In this document: one piece after another, positions 34,764 through 46,100 of the stretch | How the letters are laid out: each line of letters starts with the position of its first letter | Numbering within the stretch: position 1 is the stretch's first letter | Source of the DNA: G11 sp947167445 | Lineage (GTDB): Bacteria; Bacillota; Clostridia; Lachnospirales; Lachnospiraceae | Assembly (NCBI GenBank): GCA_947167445.1 | Contig: CAMVID010000008.1 | Span: forward strand, 39,894 to 103,893 | DNA length: 64,000 bases | Direction of reading: 5' to 3' | Translations under genes and position numbers: made by a program | Notes under the pieces: model-generated | Database searches by the model: none | Told to the model about the DNA's origin: nothing | What the model saw: the letters and a program-made list of their open reading frames with translations, nothing else

Positions 34764-36209
34764 CTACCCTATCAACCAGTCGTACATATCCTGGTAATGC
34801 TTGGCAGATTCCTTCCAGGAGAAATCAGCCGCCATGGCTCTGTCAATGATCTTGTTCCACTCACGCTTCTTATCGTAGTAAATCTGCTCCGCATATCTGA
34901 GGCAGGCCATCATCTCATGAGCATTGTAGTTGGCGAAGGAGAATCCGGTTCCGGTGCTCTCGAACCTGTTGTAGGGTTCAACCGTATCCTTAAGGCCTCC
35001 CGTCTCCCTTACGATGGGAATGGTGCCATAACGAAGAGCTATAAGCTGGCTTAATCCGCAGGGCTCGAAAAGCGAAGGCATTAAGAAGGCATCGCTGGAG
35101 GCATAGATTCTGTGGGAAAGTTCCTCAGAATAATAAATGTTGGCAGATACCTTGTTGGGATACTTCCAGGCAAAATGCCTGAACATATTCTCATATCTGT
35201 CCTCGCCGGTACCCAGAACCACTATCTGAAGATTGTCCTGACAGATTTCATCAAGGAGATAAGAAATCAGATCGAAGCCCTTCTGGTCAGTGAGCCTTGA
35301 AACGATTCCAATCATCATGACCTTTTCATCTACAGGTAAGCCCAGCTGTTCCTGAAGCTTCTTCTTATTCTTAACCTTCTCCTTACGGAAGTTGATGGCG
35401 TTGTAATTATCGGTAATATATTTATCCGTCTCGGGATTGAAAATATCGTAGTCGATTCCGTTTACGATACCGCGAAGATCACCAGCGCGGGCTCTTAAGA
35501 TTCCGTAGAGATTCTCCCCATAAAACTCGGTCTTAATCTCCTCTGCATAACTCTTACTTACGGTGGTTATGGCATCAGCAAACACAAGACCGCCCTTTAA
35601 AAGGTTGCCGTCCTTGTAATGCTCAAGCTTATCGGGGGTAAAGTAATAATCCGGAAGGCCCGTGATTCTTTGCACAGTCTTCAGATCCCACACACCCTGA
35701 AACTTAAGGTTATGAATGGTCATTATGGATTTGATTCCGCGATAGAATTCTCCCCCTTGGAATCTTTCCTTGAGATAAACGGGAATGAGACCCGTCTGCC
35801 AGTCATGGCAATGTATGATTTCCGGTCTGAAATCTATAACCGGCAAAATAGAAAGTGCTGCTTTACAGAAAAATGCAAATTTCTCAATTTCGAATACAAC
35901 ATCATTTCCGTAAGGTCCATAGCCGCTGAAATAATGCTCATTGTCGATAAAGTAGTAATGTACCCCATCTTCAACCGCTTCAAAAATGCCCACATATTCG
36001 TCATGGTTGTTGATGTTTACATAGAAGTTCGAAAGGTATTTAAGCTTGTCAGCCTCAGCCTTTTTCATGCAGGTGTACTTGGGCAGCACAACCCTGACAT
36101 CATAGTAGCGCTTGTCGATATACTTCGGCAGTGCACCCACAACGTCTGCCAGACCGCCGGTCTTGATGAAAGGAACTCCCTCGCTTGCTACAAACAATAC
36201 ATTATGCAT
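34764..36209 (-). CDS. glgA: Glycogen synthase (ADP-glucose)
   Basis: A 481-residue GT5 glycosyltransferase that adds glucose from ADP-glucose to glycogen. The N-terminal ADP-glucose loop KTGGLADV is at 16-23, and the C-terminal MPSLFEPCGLSQLIALRYGTIPIVRETGGL is typical. No other glg genes are near. It lies 28 nt after the S66 peptidase gene. Confidence 0.96.
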   Translation of the reverse strand: MHNVLFVASEGVPFIKTGGLADVVGALPKYIDKRYYDVRVVLPKYTCMKKAEADKLKYLSNFYVNINNHDEYVGIFEAVEDGVHYYFIDNEHYFSGYGPYGNDVVFEIEKFAFFCKAALSILPVIDFRPEIIHCHDWQTGLIPVYLKERFQGGEFYRGIKSIMTIHNLKFQGVWDLKTVQRITGLPDYYFTPDKLEHYKDGNLLKGGLVFADAITTVSKSYAEEIKTEFYGENLYGILRARAGDLRGIVNGIDYDIFNPETDKYITDNYNAINFRKEKVKNKKKLQEQLGLPVDEKVMMIGIVSRLTDQKGFDLISYLLDEICQDNLQIVVLGTGEDRYENMFRHFAWKYPNKVSANIYYSEELSHRIYASSDAFLMPSLFEPCGLSQLIALRYGTIPIVRETGGLKDTVEPYNRFESTGTGFSFANYNAHEMMACLRYAEQIYYDKKREWNKIIDRAMAADFSWKESAKHYQDMYDWLIG

Positions 36210-36237
36210 TTTCTATTTACCCCTTCATTTATTATTT

Positions 36238-37284
36238 CTATTCTTCTAAATGCTGAGTGATGCTCAGATCGTTCTCCAGGAAATTGACGCCTGCTTTACA
36301 GCCTGTAATAAGCGTCATCATGGGAGACATATGTCCGATGTCACAGTCCATTATGATTGGCACGTTATATCTTCCGAGAATTCCCGTAACAGCCTCGTAC
36401 ATGTCAAGGTCGGGCATGGTCTCGCCAAAATGCATGGGACGTCCGATAAGAAATCCCTTGGCTGTACTGAACCACCCTGCGGAATGAAGGTGCCACAGGG
36501 CGCGCCTTACATCATAGGGAGTAAGGTCACAGGACTCCAGAAACCACACGATTCCATCGCCCTCATATCTTTTGTTAAAAGCAGCCATTCCGTCGTACTT
36601 GGTTCCAACTATATTGGTAAGTACGTCAAGGCAGCCGCCAAGAAGTCTTCCGCTGAAGGATGTTTTCTTAAAGGGATCCTTGTATGCTCCCTTCTCGTAA
36701 ACCTTCATGATAACCGGCTCTGTGTCATTTATAGTGGCAAAAGGATTCTCATCGGTTCTTAAGGATTCCTTCTCCCATTTGGCATAATTATGTGCAGTCA
36801 GCTTCTCGCCGGTCAGAACCTTAAGGGCATCTTTAATGCTCTCGTGCCATGGATCCTGACCAAAGGAGCCTGCATTGGGCCCGTAAATTGCAGCCGTATC
36901 ACAAAGAGTAGGCAAAAGGAAGGTCAGATTGGTGTTGTCCGAGAAACCCATGTACCACTTGGGCTCATTGGCTGCTATATTCCAGAAGTCCATGTAAGCC
37001 AGGGTCTCACACATCAATTCACCGCCACCAACGGCCATGATTACATCGATGTCAGGGTCCGCCATGGCTGCATTAACTTCCGCGCCACAGTCTTCAGGTT
37101 TGGTGCTTATTCCGATTCCATCGCCTTTGCGGCAGTTGGGACCCACCTTAACGTCATATTCCAAGGCCATGAACTTCTCCAAAGCCTTGTCAAAGATGGA
37201 AATATAGGGCTCGGTGGATGCTCCGTAGGAAGGAGCCACAAAGCCTATGGTTCCGTGCTTTTTGAGGAATTTACCGTAACGCAT
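36238..37284 (-). CDS. S66 family peptidase (LD-carboxypeptidase/MccF-like)
   Basis: A 348-residue serine peptidase of family S66, which cuts L,D bonds in muropeptides or detoxifies peptide-nucleotide antibiotics. GFVAPSYG opens the protein, the nucleophile Ser lies in MGFSDNTNLTF (about residue 115), and GHMSPMMTL near the end holds the catalytic His. The start MRYGKF at 37284 follows an ideal AAAGGAGG site. A GTG two codons upstream is less likely. Confidence 0.88.
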   Translation of the reverse strand: MRYGKFLKKHGTIGFVAPSYGASTEPYISIFDKALEKFMALEYDVKVGPNCRKGDGIGISTKPEDCGAEVNAAMADPDIDVIMAVGGGELMCETLAYMDFWNIAANEPKWYMGFSDNTNLTFLLPTLCDTAAIYGPNAGSFGQDPWHESIKDALKVLTGEKLTAHNYAKWEKESLRTDENPFATINDTEPVIMKVYEKGAYKDPFKKTSFSGRLLGGCLDVLTNIVGTKYDGMAAFNKRYEGDGIVWFLESCDLTPYDVRRALWHLHSAGWFSTAKGFLIGRPMHFGETMPDLDMYEAVTGILGRYNVPIIMDCDIGHMSPMMTLITGCKAGVNFLENDLSITQHLEE

Positions 37285-37320
37285 AAGCACCTCCTTTTCA
37301 TAGAATTAATTATAAAGTAA

Positions 37321-37342
37321 GCCGATTGCGGTTGCAATCGGC
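37321..37342 (-). terminator. Terminator of the antiporter-DUF4317 unit
   Basis: GCCGATTGC and GCAATCGGC form a 9-bp stem with a GGTT-type loop, extended by an AAAGT/ACTTT pairing, just after the DUF4317 gene. Confidence 0.65.
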
Positions 37343-37365
37343 ACTTTAGACAAGATTTTTCTGAA

Positions 37366-38484
37366 TTATCTGACAGGTATTCCGTTGACCTCTACAGAAT
37401 CATTAATCTCTATCACTATGCAATTTCTGCCGTCCACCTCTTTAGTGGTGATCAGATCCAGTCTCTCGGGGTTAACTTTAATCTGGATATCAGGAGTTTT
37501 TACCTCGAAAGCCTTCTTGTTATATACGTTGCTGACCTGAAGGCTCATGTTCTCTCCGGCTGCAGCATCGTAATAGCTGTCAAAATCAGTAAGCTTCTCC
37601 TCTTTCACACCGGAGGTCTCAAAGAGCCGTCTCATCTCCTGCTTGCCAAGGCTTAAGGGCTCCACCTCTTCGGCATGCTCTTCCACCATCTCGCATAAAT
37701 TCTCGTGGATGTTCTTGACTACCTCATACTCGCAGTCATCCCCCAGAGTTTCCTCAATAATGGTCTGAAAGGTTTCCTTCTGAATCTTGGCTGTAAGCGG
37801 CAGGGTGCCTCCAAAGAGCATGTCCGTAAGATCTTCATGAAAATCAGCTGCATCTTTTGTATAGAAGAGGGTGCTGTGAATGTCTGTTGCCCTGTCATTA
37901 AAAGCGGGGAAGACAAAGGCAAACTCAGGCATGTCAACGACCCAGTCCCTTATTCTGTTGGCAAAGGAATTGGATTCCTGGAAATATGAAAGACCGGGCT
38001 TTGAAAGATTTACGGGACAGATACAGGTCATAATGTACTCGTAAACCTCATCGGAACCGTCCTCCACCTCAATGCCGTCGGTGGTCTTCATGGGAATATC
38101 ATAGTTGTCATGAATTAACAGTATAAGATAATTCCCGGGATAATCGTAGGAATCGATGATTTTATCATAAAACTTCTCAAGCATCTCCTCATCGTTAAGC
38201 TTGCTGTTTCGAAGTTTCAATAACGTATTCTGGGTACCGCCCTCTTCCTCTGATGCCAGGGGAAACTCCAGATTCACAAGGTTCTTTCCGATGGTGCCTG
38301 AAAGGGCCTTCCTGAAGATCTCAAAGTACTTGAAGATGTCCTCTTCAGGCAATGTCAGGAAGGGCTCCTTAAATACCATCTTTTTATTTTTCTCCGCATC
38401 CACATAGCAGCCACAGATTCTGTCGATGGCGCATTTAGACTGTGTGAAGCGCTTCTTAATCTCATTTATTTCAGGTTTAAACAT
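37366..38484 (-). CDS. DUF4317 family protein
   Basis: A 372-residue protein without membrane segments that I recognise as the DUF4317 family, common in Clostridia and of unknown function. It begins MFKPEINEIKKRFTQ, is acidic, and has ICGCYVDAEKNK near the N-terminus. It follows the antiporter gene by 26 nt. Confidence 0.75.
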   Translation of the reverse strand: MFKPEINEIKKRFTQSKCAIDRICGCYVDAEKNKKMVFKEPFLTLPEEDIFKYFEIFRKALSGTIGKNLVNLEFPLASEEEGGTQNTLLKLRNSKLNDEEMLEKFYDKIIDSYDYPGNYLILLIHDNYDIPMKTTDGIEVEDGSDEVYEYIMTCICPVNLSKPGLSYFQESNSFANRIRDWVVDMPEFAFVFPAFNDRATDIHSTLFYTKDAADFHEDLTDMLFGGTLPLTAKIQKETFQTIIEETLGDDCEYEVVKNIHENLCEMVEEHAEEVEPLSLGKQEMRRLFETSGVKEEKLTDFDSYYDAAAGENMSLQVSNVYNKKAFEVKTPDIQIKVNPERLDLITTKEVDGRNCIVIEINDSVEVNGIPVR

Positions 38485-38510
38485 AATAACTCCTAAATCA
38501 ATACATTATT

Positions 38511-39491
38511 TTATGCCACAAACTGGAAGGTGCAGAAAGCAGCATACACAATTAAAAGAATAATACCCTGATAGCGGGAAAGTTTGCCTTTTATCAGTGC
38601 GGGCACCGTCATAAAGAGCATTACAAACATCATTACAGGGATGTCCACCACAAGGCTGGCATTCATGCCATTTATGGTCTTCTCCACAGGAAGGTTAAAG
38701 GGCTGCAAAAGAATTGACAAACCGCTTACCAAAACCAGGTTAAACATGTTGGCGCCTACAACGTTTCCGAGGGACAGTGCTCCATGACCTTTGACAAGAG
38801 CAGTGATTGCAGTAACAAGCTCAGGCAATGAAGTTCCGAGGGCTACAAAAGTAAGAGCAATTACCGACTCGGGAACGCCAAGTTCTGTTGCGATGATGGT
38901 TCCGTTATCAACAAGAAGATCTGCTCCGATGGCAATGAGAGCCGCTCCAACCACAAGAAGAAGAATGTCCTTCCAGAATGGATTCTCTTTCTTGGATTCT
39001 CCTTCCTCCTCTTCGGGTTCCGCAGCCACTGCTTCAGGATTCTTGATGGCGTTTCTCACCTGGAGTCCGATATAAATCACGAAGATGGTAAGAAGAATTG
39101 CTCCCGATAATCTGGTAAACTCTCCGAGTACATAGGCATTGAAAAGATAATAGGCCGCTGCCAAAAAGAAAAAGAGCACAGGGGTCTTAAAGGACTTCTT
39201 ATCCACCGGGGCAGGTTTAATGGCTATTGTCAAAGCCGCAATCAATGCTGTGTTACAGATAACCGATCCGATTGCGTTACCGTAAGCAATCTGGCCGTGT
39301 CCGCTGACAGCGCTGGTGGCCGAAACCATTACCTCAGGAAGAGTCGTTCCTATTGAGACAACTGTTGCTCCTATTAATAATTCAGGTACATGAAATCTGT
39401 GTGCAATTCCGGTGGCTCCGTCTACGAACCAGTCGCCACCCTTTATAAGCAGAACAAATCCAAGAATGAATAAAAGTACGGCTACTAACAT
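38511..39491 (-). CDS. Calcium/sodium antiporter (CaCA family, YrbG-like)
   Basis: A 326-residue membrane protein with about ten helices in two inverted halves. The alpha repeats are STGTTLPEVMVS-like (SIGTTLPEVMVSATSA near 47) and LGTSLPELVTAIT (near 218), the ion-exchange motifs of the family. An acidic loop with EEEEGE separates the halves. Likely role: calcium efflux driven by sodium or protons. Confidence 0.92.
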   Translation of the reverse strand: MLVAVLLFILGFVLLIKGGDWFVDGATGIAHRFHVPELLIGATVVSIGTTLPEVMVSATSAVSGHGQIAYGNAIGSVICNTALIAALTIAIKPAPVDKKSFKTPVLFFFLAAAYYLFNAYVLGEFTRLSGAILLTIFVIYIGLQVRNAIKNPEAVAAEPEEEEGESKKENPFWKDILLLVVGAALIAIGADLLVDNGTIIATELGVPESVIALTFVALGTSLPELVTAITALVKGHGALSLGNVVGANMFNLVLVSGLSILLQPFNLPVEKTINGMNASLVVDIPVMMFVMLFMTVPALIKGKLSRYQGIILLIVYAAFCTFQFVA

Positions 39492-39587
39492 ATCTTTGTT
39501 CTCCGTTTCCTAATATTATCAAAACCAAAGAACATTATATCACAATCATGAAATTTGTATTCCGCTATTTTAGCGAATTGACACACC

Positions 39588-40802
39588 TTAAATTTGTAAA
39601 ATTCTCTCTACCGCTTCCCTGGTTCTCTCAGCATTGCCGAAGGCGGTAAGCCGGAAGAAGCGCTCGCCGCATGGACCGAATCCCACACCGGGAGTTCCCA
39701 CAACCTGGGCCTTGTTCAAAAGGCAGTCGAAAAAGTCCCAGCTTAACATGTCGTCAGGGGTACGAAGCCAGATATAGGGAGCGTTCTTGCCTCCGTAAAC
39801 TTCGTATCCTGCATCCTTTAATCCGCTATAGATTACAGATGCGTTATTCATATAGTAATCCACCAGGGCCCTGACTTCTTTCCTGCCCTCATCAGTGTAG
39901 ATGGCCTCCCCGGCTCTTTGCACAATGTAGGGTGCTCCGTTAAACTTGGTGCCGTGTCTTCTGGCCCATAATGAATGAAGCTTAACGCCGTCAATCTCCA
40001 AGTCCTTAGGCACTACAGTGTAGCCCAATCGCAGACCTGTAAAGCCTGCCGTCTTTGAGAAGGACCTGAACTCAATGGCGCACTCTCTCGCTCCCTCACA
40101 TTCATAAATGCTGTGAGGCACATTTTCTTCTCTTATATATGCTTCATAGGCGGAATCATAGAGAATTACCGCTTTGTTTTTCAATGCATAATCAACCCAT
40201 TCCTGAAGCCCCTCTTTGGTAATAACCTCTCCCGTAGGGTTATTGGGGAAGCACAAATAAATCATGTCCGGAATTTCTTTGGGAATCTCCGGCACAAAAT
40301 TATTTTCAGGGGTGCAGGGCATGTAGATCACCTGCTCAAATTTCCCGGTCCCGGCGTCAAAGGCCCCGGTTCGTCCCGCCATGACATTGGAATCCACATA
40401 AACCGGATATACCGGATCACAGACCGCAATAACATTGTTTGCATCGAAGATTTCCTGAATATTTCCGCAGTCGGATTTGGCTCCGTCGGAAATAAAAATC
40501 TCATCGGCAGCTATATCGCAACCCCTTGCGGCATAATCATTCTTAGAAATGGCACTTCTTAAGAATTCATAGCCCAAATCCGGGGCATAGCCCTTAAAGC
40601 TCTCCTCCCTGCCCATCTCATCCGTGGCCTTATGAAGAGCCTTTAATACACTGTCCGTAAGAGGTCTTGTAACATCACCGATTCCAAGGCGGATAATGTC
40701 CGCATCGGGATTTGCCTCCTTATATGCCTGCACCTTCTTTGCTATCCCTGAGAACAAATAGTTTCCGGGTAATTTAAGATAGTTCGAATTTATTCTTGCC
40801 AT
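39588..40802 (-). CDS. dapL: LL-diaminopimelate aminotransferase
   Basis: A 404-residue PLP enzyme that converts tetrahydrodipicolinate directly to LL-diaminopimelate, using glutamate as amino donor. The PLP lysine is Lys250 in SFSKTAGFTGLRLGY, and LGIGDVTRPL and CFPNNPTGEVIT are typical. It is the last gene of the asnB-to-dapL run, overlapping dapF by 13 nt. Its glutamate use fits the upstream gltBD. Confidence 0.96.
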   Translation of the reverse strand: MARINSNYLKLPGNYLFSGIAKKVQAYKEANPDADIIRLGIGDVTRPLTDSVLKALHKATDEMGREESFKGYAPDLGYEFLRSAISKNDYAARGCDIAADEIFISDGAKSDCGNIQEIFDANNVIAVCDPVYPVYVDSNVMAGRTGAFDAGTGKFEQVIYMPCTPENNFVPEIPKEIPDMIYLCFPNNPTGEVITKEGLQEWVDYALKNKAVILYDSAYEAYIREENVPHSIYECEGARECAIEFRSFSKTAGFTGLRLGYTVVPKDLEIDGVKLHSLWARRHGTKFNGAPYIVQRAGEAIYTDEGRKEVRALVDYYMNNASVIYSGLKDAGYEVYGGKNAPYIWLRTPDDMLSWDFFDCLLNKAQVVGTPGVGFGPCGERFFRLTAFGNAERTREAVERILQI

Positions 40803-41659
40803 TCCAAAACTCCTTCAAAGGATATCTCGGCGGGCCCCGTCATATAAACATGGCCATCTGCTGCGTAATTAACCGTAATCACGCCCCCAAGCACCTCTAT
40901 ATTAATATCTGTATTTCTCCCATAAAAGCCATTCAAAACTCCCGCCACCGTCAATGCAGAGCAGCCTGTTCCGCAGGCCATGGTCTCTCCGGTGCCCCTC
41001 TCCCAGACTCTCATTTTTACATGGGTTTTGTCGATGTTTTGAACGAACTCGATATTTGCTTTTTTAGGAAAAAACGGATGTTTCTCCAACATAGGCCCAA
41101 TACGGTTAATCTCAATGTTATCAACGTCATCAACGTATATGATTCCATGAGGATTTCCCATGGAAACACATGAGATTCTGTATTCCGCGCCCTGAGCTTC
41201 CAAAGGATGCATCAAGACAGGATCCAGAGGATTTTCAACCATGGAAGTGTTGACGGGAATCTGCACAGGTTTAAGAATTGGCTCTCCCATATCAACCCTT
41301 GCAGACATGACCTTTCTTTCCGAAACGAAAAGCTTTATATGCTTCACCTTTCCAAAGCTTTCAATGTCAACTTCCTCCTTGTCCCAAAGCCCCTTGTCAT
41401 AAACGTACTTCGCAACACACCTTATTCCGTTACCGCACATTTCAGATCTGCTGCCATCCGCGTTATACATCTCCATCTCAAAATCGGCTATGCCAGAGGG
41501 GTTAATAAATATAACCCCGTCTGAGCCGATTCCGAAATGCCTGTTGCTGACACTTCGAACGAATTGAGGTTTTGAGAAACTGTCTATATGGAATCGGCTT
41601 CCGTCTATGTAAACATAGTCGTTGCCGCATCCATGCATTTTGGTAAACTCGATTTGCAT
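40790..41659 (-). CDS. dapF: Diaminopimelate epimerase
   Basis: A 289-residue enzyme that turns LL- into meso-diaminopimelate for lysine and peptidoglycan. The two catalytic cysteines are Cys75 in MCGNGIRC and Cys229 in ACGTGCSAL. I choose the start MQIEFTKMHGCGNDYVYIDG at 41659. The longer frame from 41704 would run into gltD. Confidence 0.96.
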   Translation of the reverse strand: MQIEFTKMHGCGNDYVYIDGSRFHIDSFSKPQFVRSVSNRHFGIGSDGVIFINPSGIADFEMEMYNADGSRSEMCGNGIRCVAKYVYDKGLWDKEEVDIESFGKVKHIKLFVSERKVMSARVDMGEPILKPVQIPVNTSMVENPLDPVLMHPLEAQGAEYRISCVSMGNPHGIIYVDDVDNIEINRIGPMLEKHPFFPKKANIEFVQNIDKTHVKMRVWERGTGETMACGTGCSALTVAGVLNGFYGRNTDINIEVLGGVITVNYAADGHVYMTGPAEISFEGVLEWQE

Positions 41660-41669
41660 CTTTCTTCCT

Positions 41670-43178
41670 CTACAGATTGCTGTATCCCATAAGGGACTCG
41701 TCAACGGCCTTGGCTACCGCTCTTCCTTCCGCTATAGCCCACACCACAAGGGACTGGCCTCTGTGCATATCACCGCACGCGAAAACCCTATCTTTGTTTG
41801 TGGCGAAAGCTCCATCCTCGGTCGCCACGTTGGTTCTGGTATTTCTTTCCACGCCAAAATCATTTACAACATAGTCCTGGCTCCCAAGGAATCCCGCTGC
41901 TATTAAAACCAGATCAGCCTTCATAGTTTCTTCGCTTCCCTTTACAGGTACCATATTCATTCTGCCTGTTTTGGGGTCTTTTTGAGGCTCCAGCTTAACT
42001 GTTTTAATCTCTTTAAGCTTTCCTTCCTTATCCTTAATAAACTCGGTAACCGTAGTCTGATATATTCTTGGATCCTTGCCAAAAACAGCAATTGCTTCTT
42101 CCTGGCCATAATCTGTCTTAAGAACCTTTGGCCATTCGGGCCAGGGATTTGACGGGGTCCTTGATACGGGAGGCTTTGGCATCATCTCAAGCTGAATGAC
42201 ACTTCCCGCACCAAGTCTTATGGAAGTACCAACGCAGTCATTTCCTGTATCACCGCCGCCGATGATGACTACGCTTTTACCCTTAAGGTTTCCCCATGAC
42301 ATGGTCTTACATTCGGTAAGCTTAGCCACATCATAGTTTTCATCCATAAGTTTCTTACTTACTTCCTTTAAGAAATCCACTGCGAAATAGATACCCTTTG
42401 CATCTCTTCCGGTCGCATTAATGTCTCTGGGATTGGAAGCTCCGCAGGCAAGGACAATTCGATCGTACTCCTTAAGCAAATCCTTTGCCTTCACATCTTT
42501 TCCAACATCAGAGCCGTACTTAAACTCAATGCCTGATTCTTCCATAATCTTAAGTCTTCTGTCGATGACTCTTTTATCAAGCTTCATGTTGGGAATACCG
42601 TATCTCAACAAACCTCCGGCTCTGTCGTTTCTCTCAAAAACAGTAACCTTGTGGCCCCTTGCGTTAAGGGCTGCTGCCGCCGCAAGTCCCGAAGGGCCGC
42701 TTCCTATAACGGCTACTTTCTTGCCGGTCCTCACAGTAGGTACCTTCGCTTTTACCAGACCGTGTTCAAAAGCATATTCAATTATGTATTTCTCATTGTC
42801 TTTTGTGGTAACGCTCTCTCCGTTTACGGAACAGGTACAGGCTGCCTCGCAAAGAGCGGGACAGACCCTTGATGTAAACTCGGGGAAGCTGTGGGTGAGA
42901 GAAAGTCTCTCATAGGCCTGTGCTATGTTTCCTCTGTACAAAGCATCGTTGGTCTCAGGCACAAGGTTGTGCAAAGGACATCCCGATGCCATGCCGCTTA
43001 TCATCTCTCCCGCCTGGCAAAAGGGTATTCCGCACTCCATGCATCTGGCCGCCTGAGCTTTTCTCTTCTCAGGTGACAGGTTCTTGTGGAACTCGTCAAA
43101 ATTTTTGATTCTTTCAAGGGGGGCTATGCAAGTATCGTTTTCTCTTTCATATTCCAAAAAACCGCCGGGTTTTCCCAT
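41670..43178 (-). CDS. gltD: Glutamate synthase small subunit
   Basis: A 502-residue flavoprotein that feeds electrons from NAD(P)H to GltB. The N-terminal half has the 4Fe-4S cysteines (CMECGIPFC and GCPLHNLVPE, then CPALCEAAC). It has two dinucleotide folds, VIGSGPSGLAAA near 166 and VIIGGGDTGNDC near 310. The start MGKPGGFLEYER immediately follows the gltB stop. Confidence 0.96.
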   Translation of the reverse strand: MGKPGGFLEYERENDTCIAPLERIKNFDEFHKNLSPEKRKAQAARCMECGIPFCQAGEMISGMASGCPLHNLVPETNDALYRGNIAQAYERLSLTHSFPEFTSRVCPALCEAACTCSVNGESVTTKDNEKYIIEYAFEHGLVKAKVPTVRTGKKVAVIGSGPSGLAAAAALNARGHKVTVFERNDRAGGLLRYGIPNMKLDKRVIDRRLKIMEESGIEFKYGSDVGKDVKAKDLLKEYDRIVLACGASNPRDINATGRDAKGIYFAVDFLKEVSKKLMDENYDVAKLTECKTMSWGNLKGKSVVIIGGGDTGNDCVGTSIRLGAGSVIQLEMMPKPPVSRTPSNPWPEWPKVLKTDYGQEEAIAVFGKDPRIYQTTVTEFIKDKEGKLKEIKTVKLEPQKDPKTGRMNMVPVKGSEETMKADLVLIAAGFLGSQDYVVNDFGVERNTRTNVATEDGAFATNKDRVFACGDMHRGQSLVVWAIAEGRAVAKAVDESLMGYSNL

Positions 43179-43179
43179 C

Positions 43180-46100
43180 TTACTTACCCTCCTTTTCTCT
43201 TGCATTGAATGCTTCGATTGCTGCCTCTTCAGAGTTCATACCCTGTTCCTCAAATGTGTGGATGAGGTGCATCAATGATTTGTAATCCGCAGGGATTATC
43301 TTTTTAAACTTAGGCAAATACTCGTCAAAATCCTCAAGGATCTTTGTGGCCTTCTTTGACTTGGTATGCTTAACGTGTTTCTTTAACATATCCTTCAGCT
43401 CAGCCACATCCGCCTTGCTTTCCACCTGCTCCATGAGAACCAGTTCCTTGTTAAGGTTTCTGTATAAGTGATTGTCCTCATCAAGCACATACGCAACACC
43501 GCCGCTCATGCCGGCAGCAAAGTTCTTTCCGGTGGGTCCTATTACCACCGCGCATCCGCCTGTCATATACTCGCATCCGTGCTCGCCTACGCCCTCAACC
43601 ACAGCTCTTGCTCCGGAGTTTCTTACACAGAATCTCTCACCTGCCATGCCTGCAATATAGGCTTCACCTGATGTGGCACCGTATAGAGCAACGTTACCTA
43701 GGATAATGTTCTCCTCAGGCTCATATCCGGCATCGTCGGGTGCACACACGGTGATCTTACCGCCTGACAGACCCTTGCCAAGATAGTCGTTTGCTTCACC
43801 TGTGATATTTAATGTAAGGCCCTTTGGAATGAAAGCACCAAAGCTTTGTCCGCCGGCTCCCTTACAGTTAACAACGATTGTATCTTCCTTGAGTCCCTCG
43901 GGATTCTTTCTTGTGATTTCCGCTCCAAGAAGTGTACCGAAGGCTCTGTCTGTATTCTTTATTTCAATGGAAACCTTTGACTTTGTTCCCTTCTTTATGG
44001 ACTCTATTACACTCTTATCCGAAAGAAGAACTCTCTCATCGGGAGTGGTTTCAAGCTTAAAGTCATAGAGATTATCCTTGTCGGGCTTATTGTATGGCTC
44101 CACCGGGGCAAGGATTTGATCAAGGCTAAGTTTAACCCCTGTATCCTCCTTCGCCTTAAGGAAATCTACGCGTCCCACCAGCTCATCAAGGGTTCTGACT
44201 CCAAGTTTTGCCATATACTCTCTAAGCTCTCTTGCTATGAAAAGCATAAAGTTCTCAACGTACTCAGGCTTGCCTGCAAAGCGCTTTCTAAGCTCAGGAT
44301 TCTGGGTAGCAATACCCATGGGACAGGTATCAAGGTTACAAACTCTCATCATTACGCAGCCTAAAGCTACCAGGGGGGCCGTGGCAAAACCGAATTCCTC
44401 AGCTCCCAAGCATGCGGCTATAGCCACATCTCTTCCGCTCATAAGCTTTCCGTCTGTCTCTATGATTACCCGATCCCTTAAGCCGTTCTTAATAAGTGTC
44501 TGGTGTGTCTCCGCAAGTCCCAGTTCCCAGGGAAGGCCCGCATTATGAATTGAACTTATGGGAGCTGCACCTGTGCCTCCGTCGTAACCTGAAATAAGGA
44601 TTACTCTTGCTCCGGCCTTGGCAACACCCGCAGCAACGGTTCCGACACCTGCTTCACTGACAAGCTTTACGGAAATCCTTGCGTTCTTGTTGGCGCACTT
44701 AAGGTCAAATATAAGTTGTGCCAGATCCTCAATGGAATAAATATCATGATGAGGAGGCGGCGAAATCAGGCTTACTCCGGGTGTAGAATGACGGGTTTTG
44801 GCAATCCAGGGGTAAACCTTTCCTGCGGGAAGATGTCCGCCTTCTCCGGGCTTGGCTCCCTGAGCCATCTTAATCTGAAGCTCCTTGGCGCTTACAAGAT
44901 ATTTACTTGTTACGCCGAAACGGCCGCTGGCTACCTGCTTGATTGCAGATGATCTGTCATGGTCGGTTCCTGCGGAAGCAATTCTTTCATCGCTCTCACC
45001 GCCTTCACCACTGTTTGATTTGCCTTTCAGATGGTTCATGGCAATGGCAAGGGCTTCATGTGCCTCCTCGGAAATTGAACCGTAGCTCATGGCACCGGTT
45101 TTGAATCTCTTTACGATTTCCTTCTCGTCTTCTACTTCTGAGATATCGATGCCTTTTTCCGGAAATTCAAAATCCATAAGGCTTCTTAAATAACCTGTCT
45201 CCTCTTTGTCAACCATTAAGGTGTAGGTTTTAAACTTCTCGTAATTACCCTCTCTGACCGCGCTTTGGAGCATGTGGATGGTCTGAGGGTTGTATCTGTG
45301 CTTCTCGCCCTGTGAGCGCATTTTATGGCGACCCACAGAGTCGAGAGTCATGGTGGTATCAAGTCCAAGGGGGTCGAAGGCCTTGGAGTGCTGTTTGTCT
45401 GTATTGTCTGCAATATCCTTTAAACCTATTCCGCCGACTCTTGAAACCGTGCCGGTGAAATAAGTATCGATTACTTCTTTGTTAACGCCTACTGCCTCGA
45501 AAATCTTGCTGCCCATGTAGGACTGGATGGTGGAAATACCCATCTTGGAAGCAATCTTTACGATGCCCTTTAAAACTGCATGGTCGTAGTCCTCAACCGC
45601 TGCATAGTAATCCTTATTTAAGTTACCCTCTTCAATGAGACGGCCTATTGTGGCATGAGCAAGATAAGGGTTAACCGCGCAGGCACCAAAGCCTAAAAGG
45701 GTTGCAAAATGGTGCACTTCTCTGGGTTCACCTGACTCTAAAATAAGAGACATGGCAGTACATTTCTTGGTCCTGACCAGATGCTGATGCACTGCTGCCA
45801 CCGCAAGAAGTGAAGGCAGAGCCACTCTGTTTTCATCCACTCCTCTGTCGGAGAGAACAAGGATGTTGGTTCCGTCCTTATATGCCTTGTCCACCTCAAC
45901 AAAAAGGTGATCCAAAACTCTTTCAATGGGAGTGCTCTTATAGTAAACTGTAGAAACCTCGGACACCTTGAATCCGGGCTTGTTCATTTTCTTAATCTTA
46001 ATCATGTCAAGGTCCGTAAGAATGGGATTGTGAATCTTAAGGACATGACAGTTCTCAGCCTTCTTCTCCAAAAGGTTGCCGTTCTTGCCCACGTACACGT

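Noticed and set aside
39560..39590. Terminator after dapL
   Set aside because: The only stem there (CGCTA/TAGCG) is 5 bp and has no T-run.
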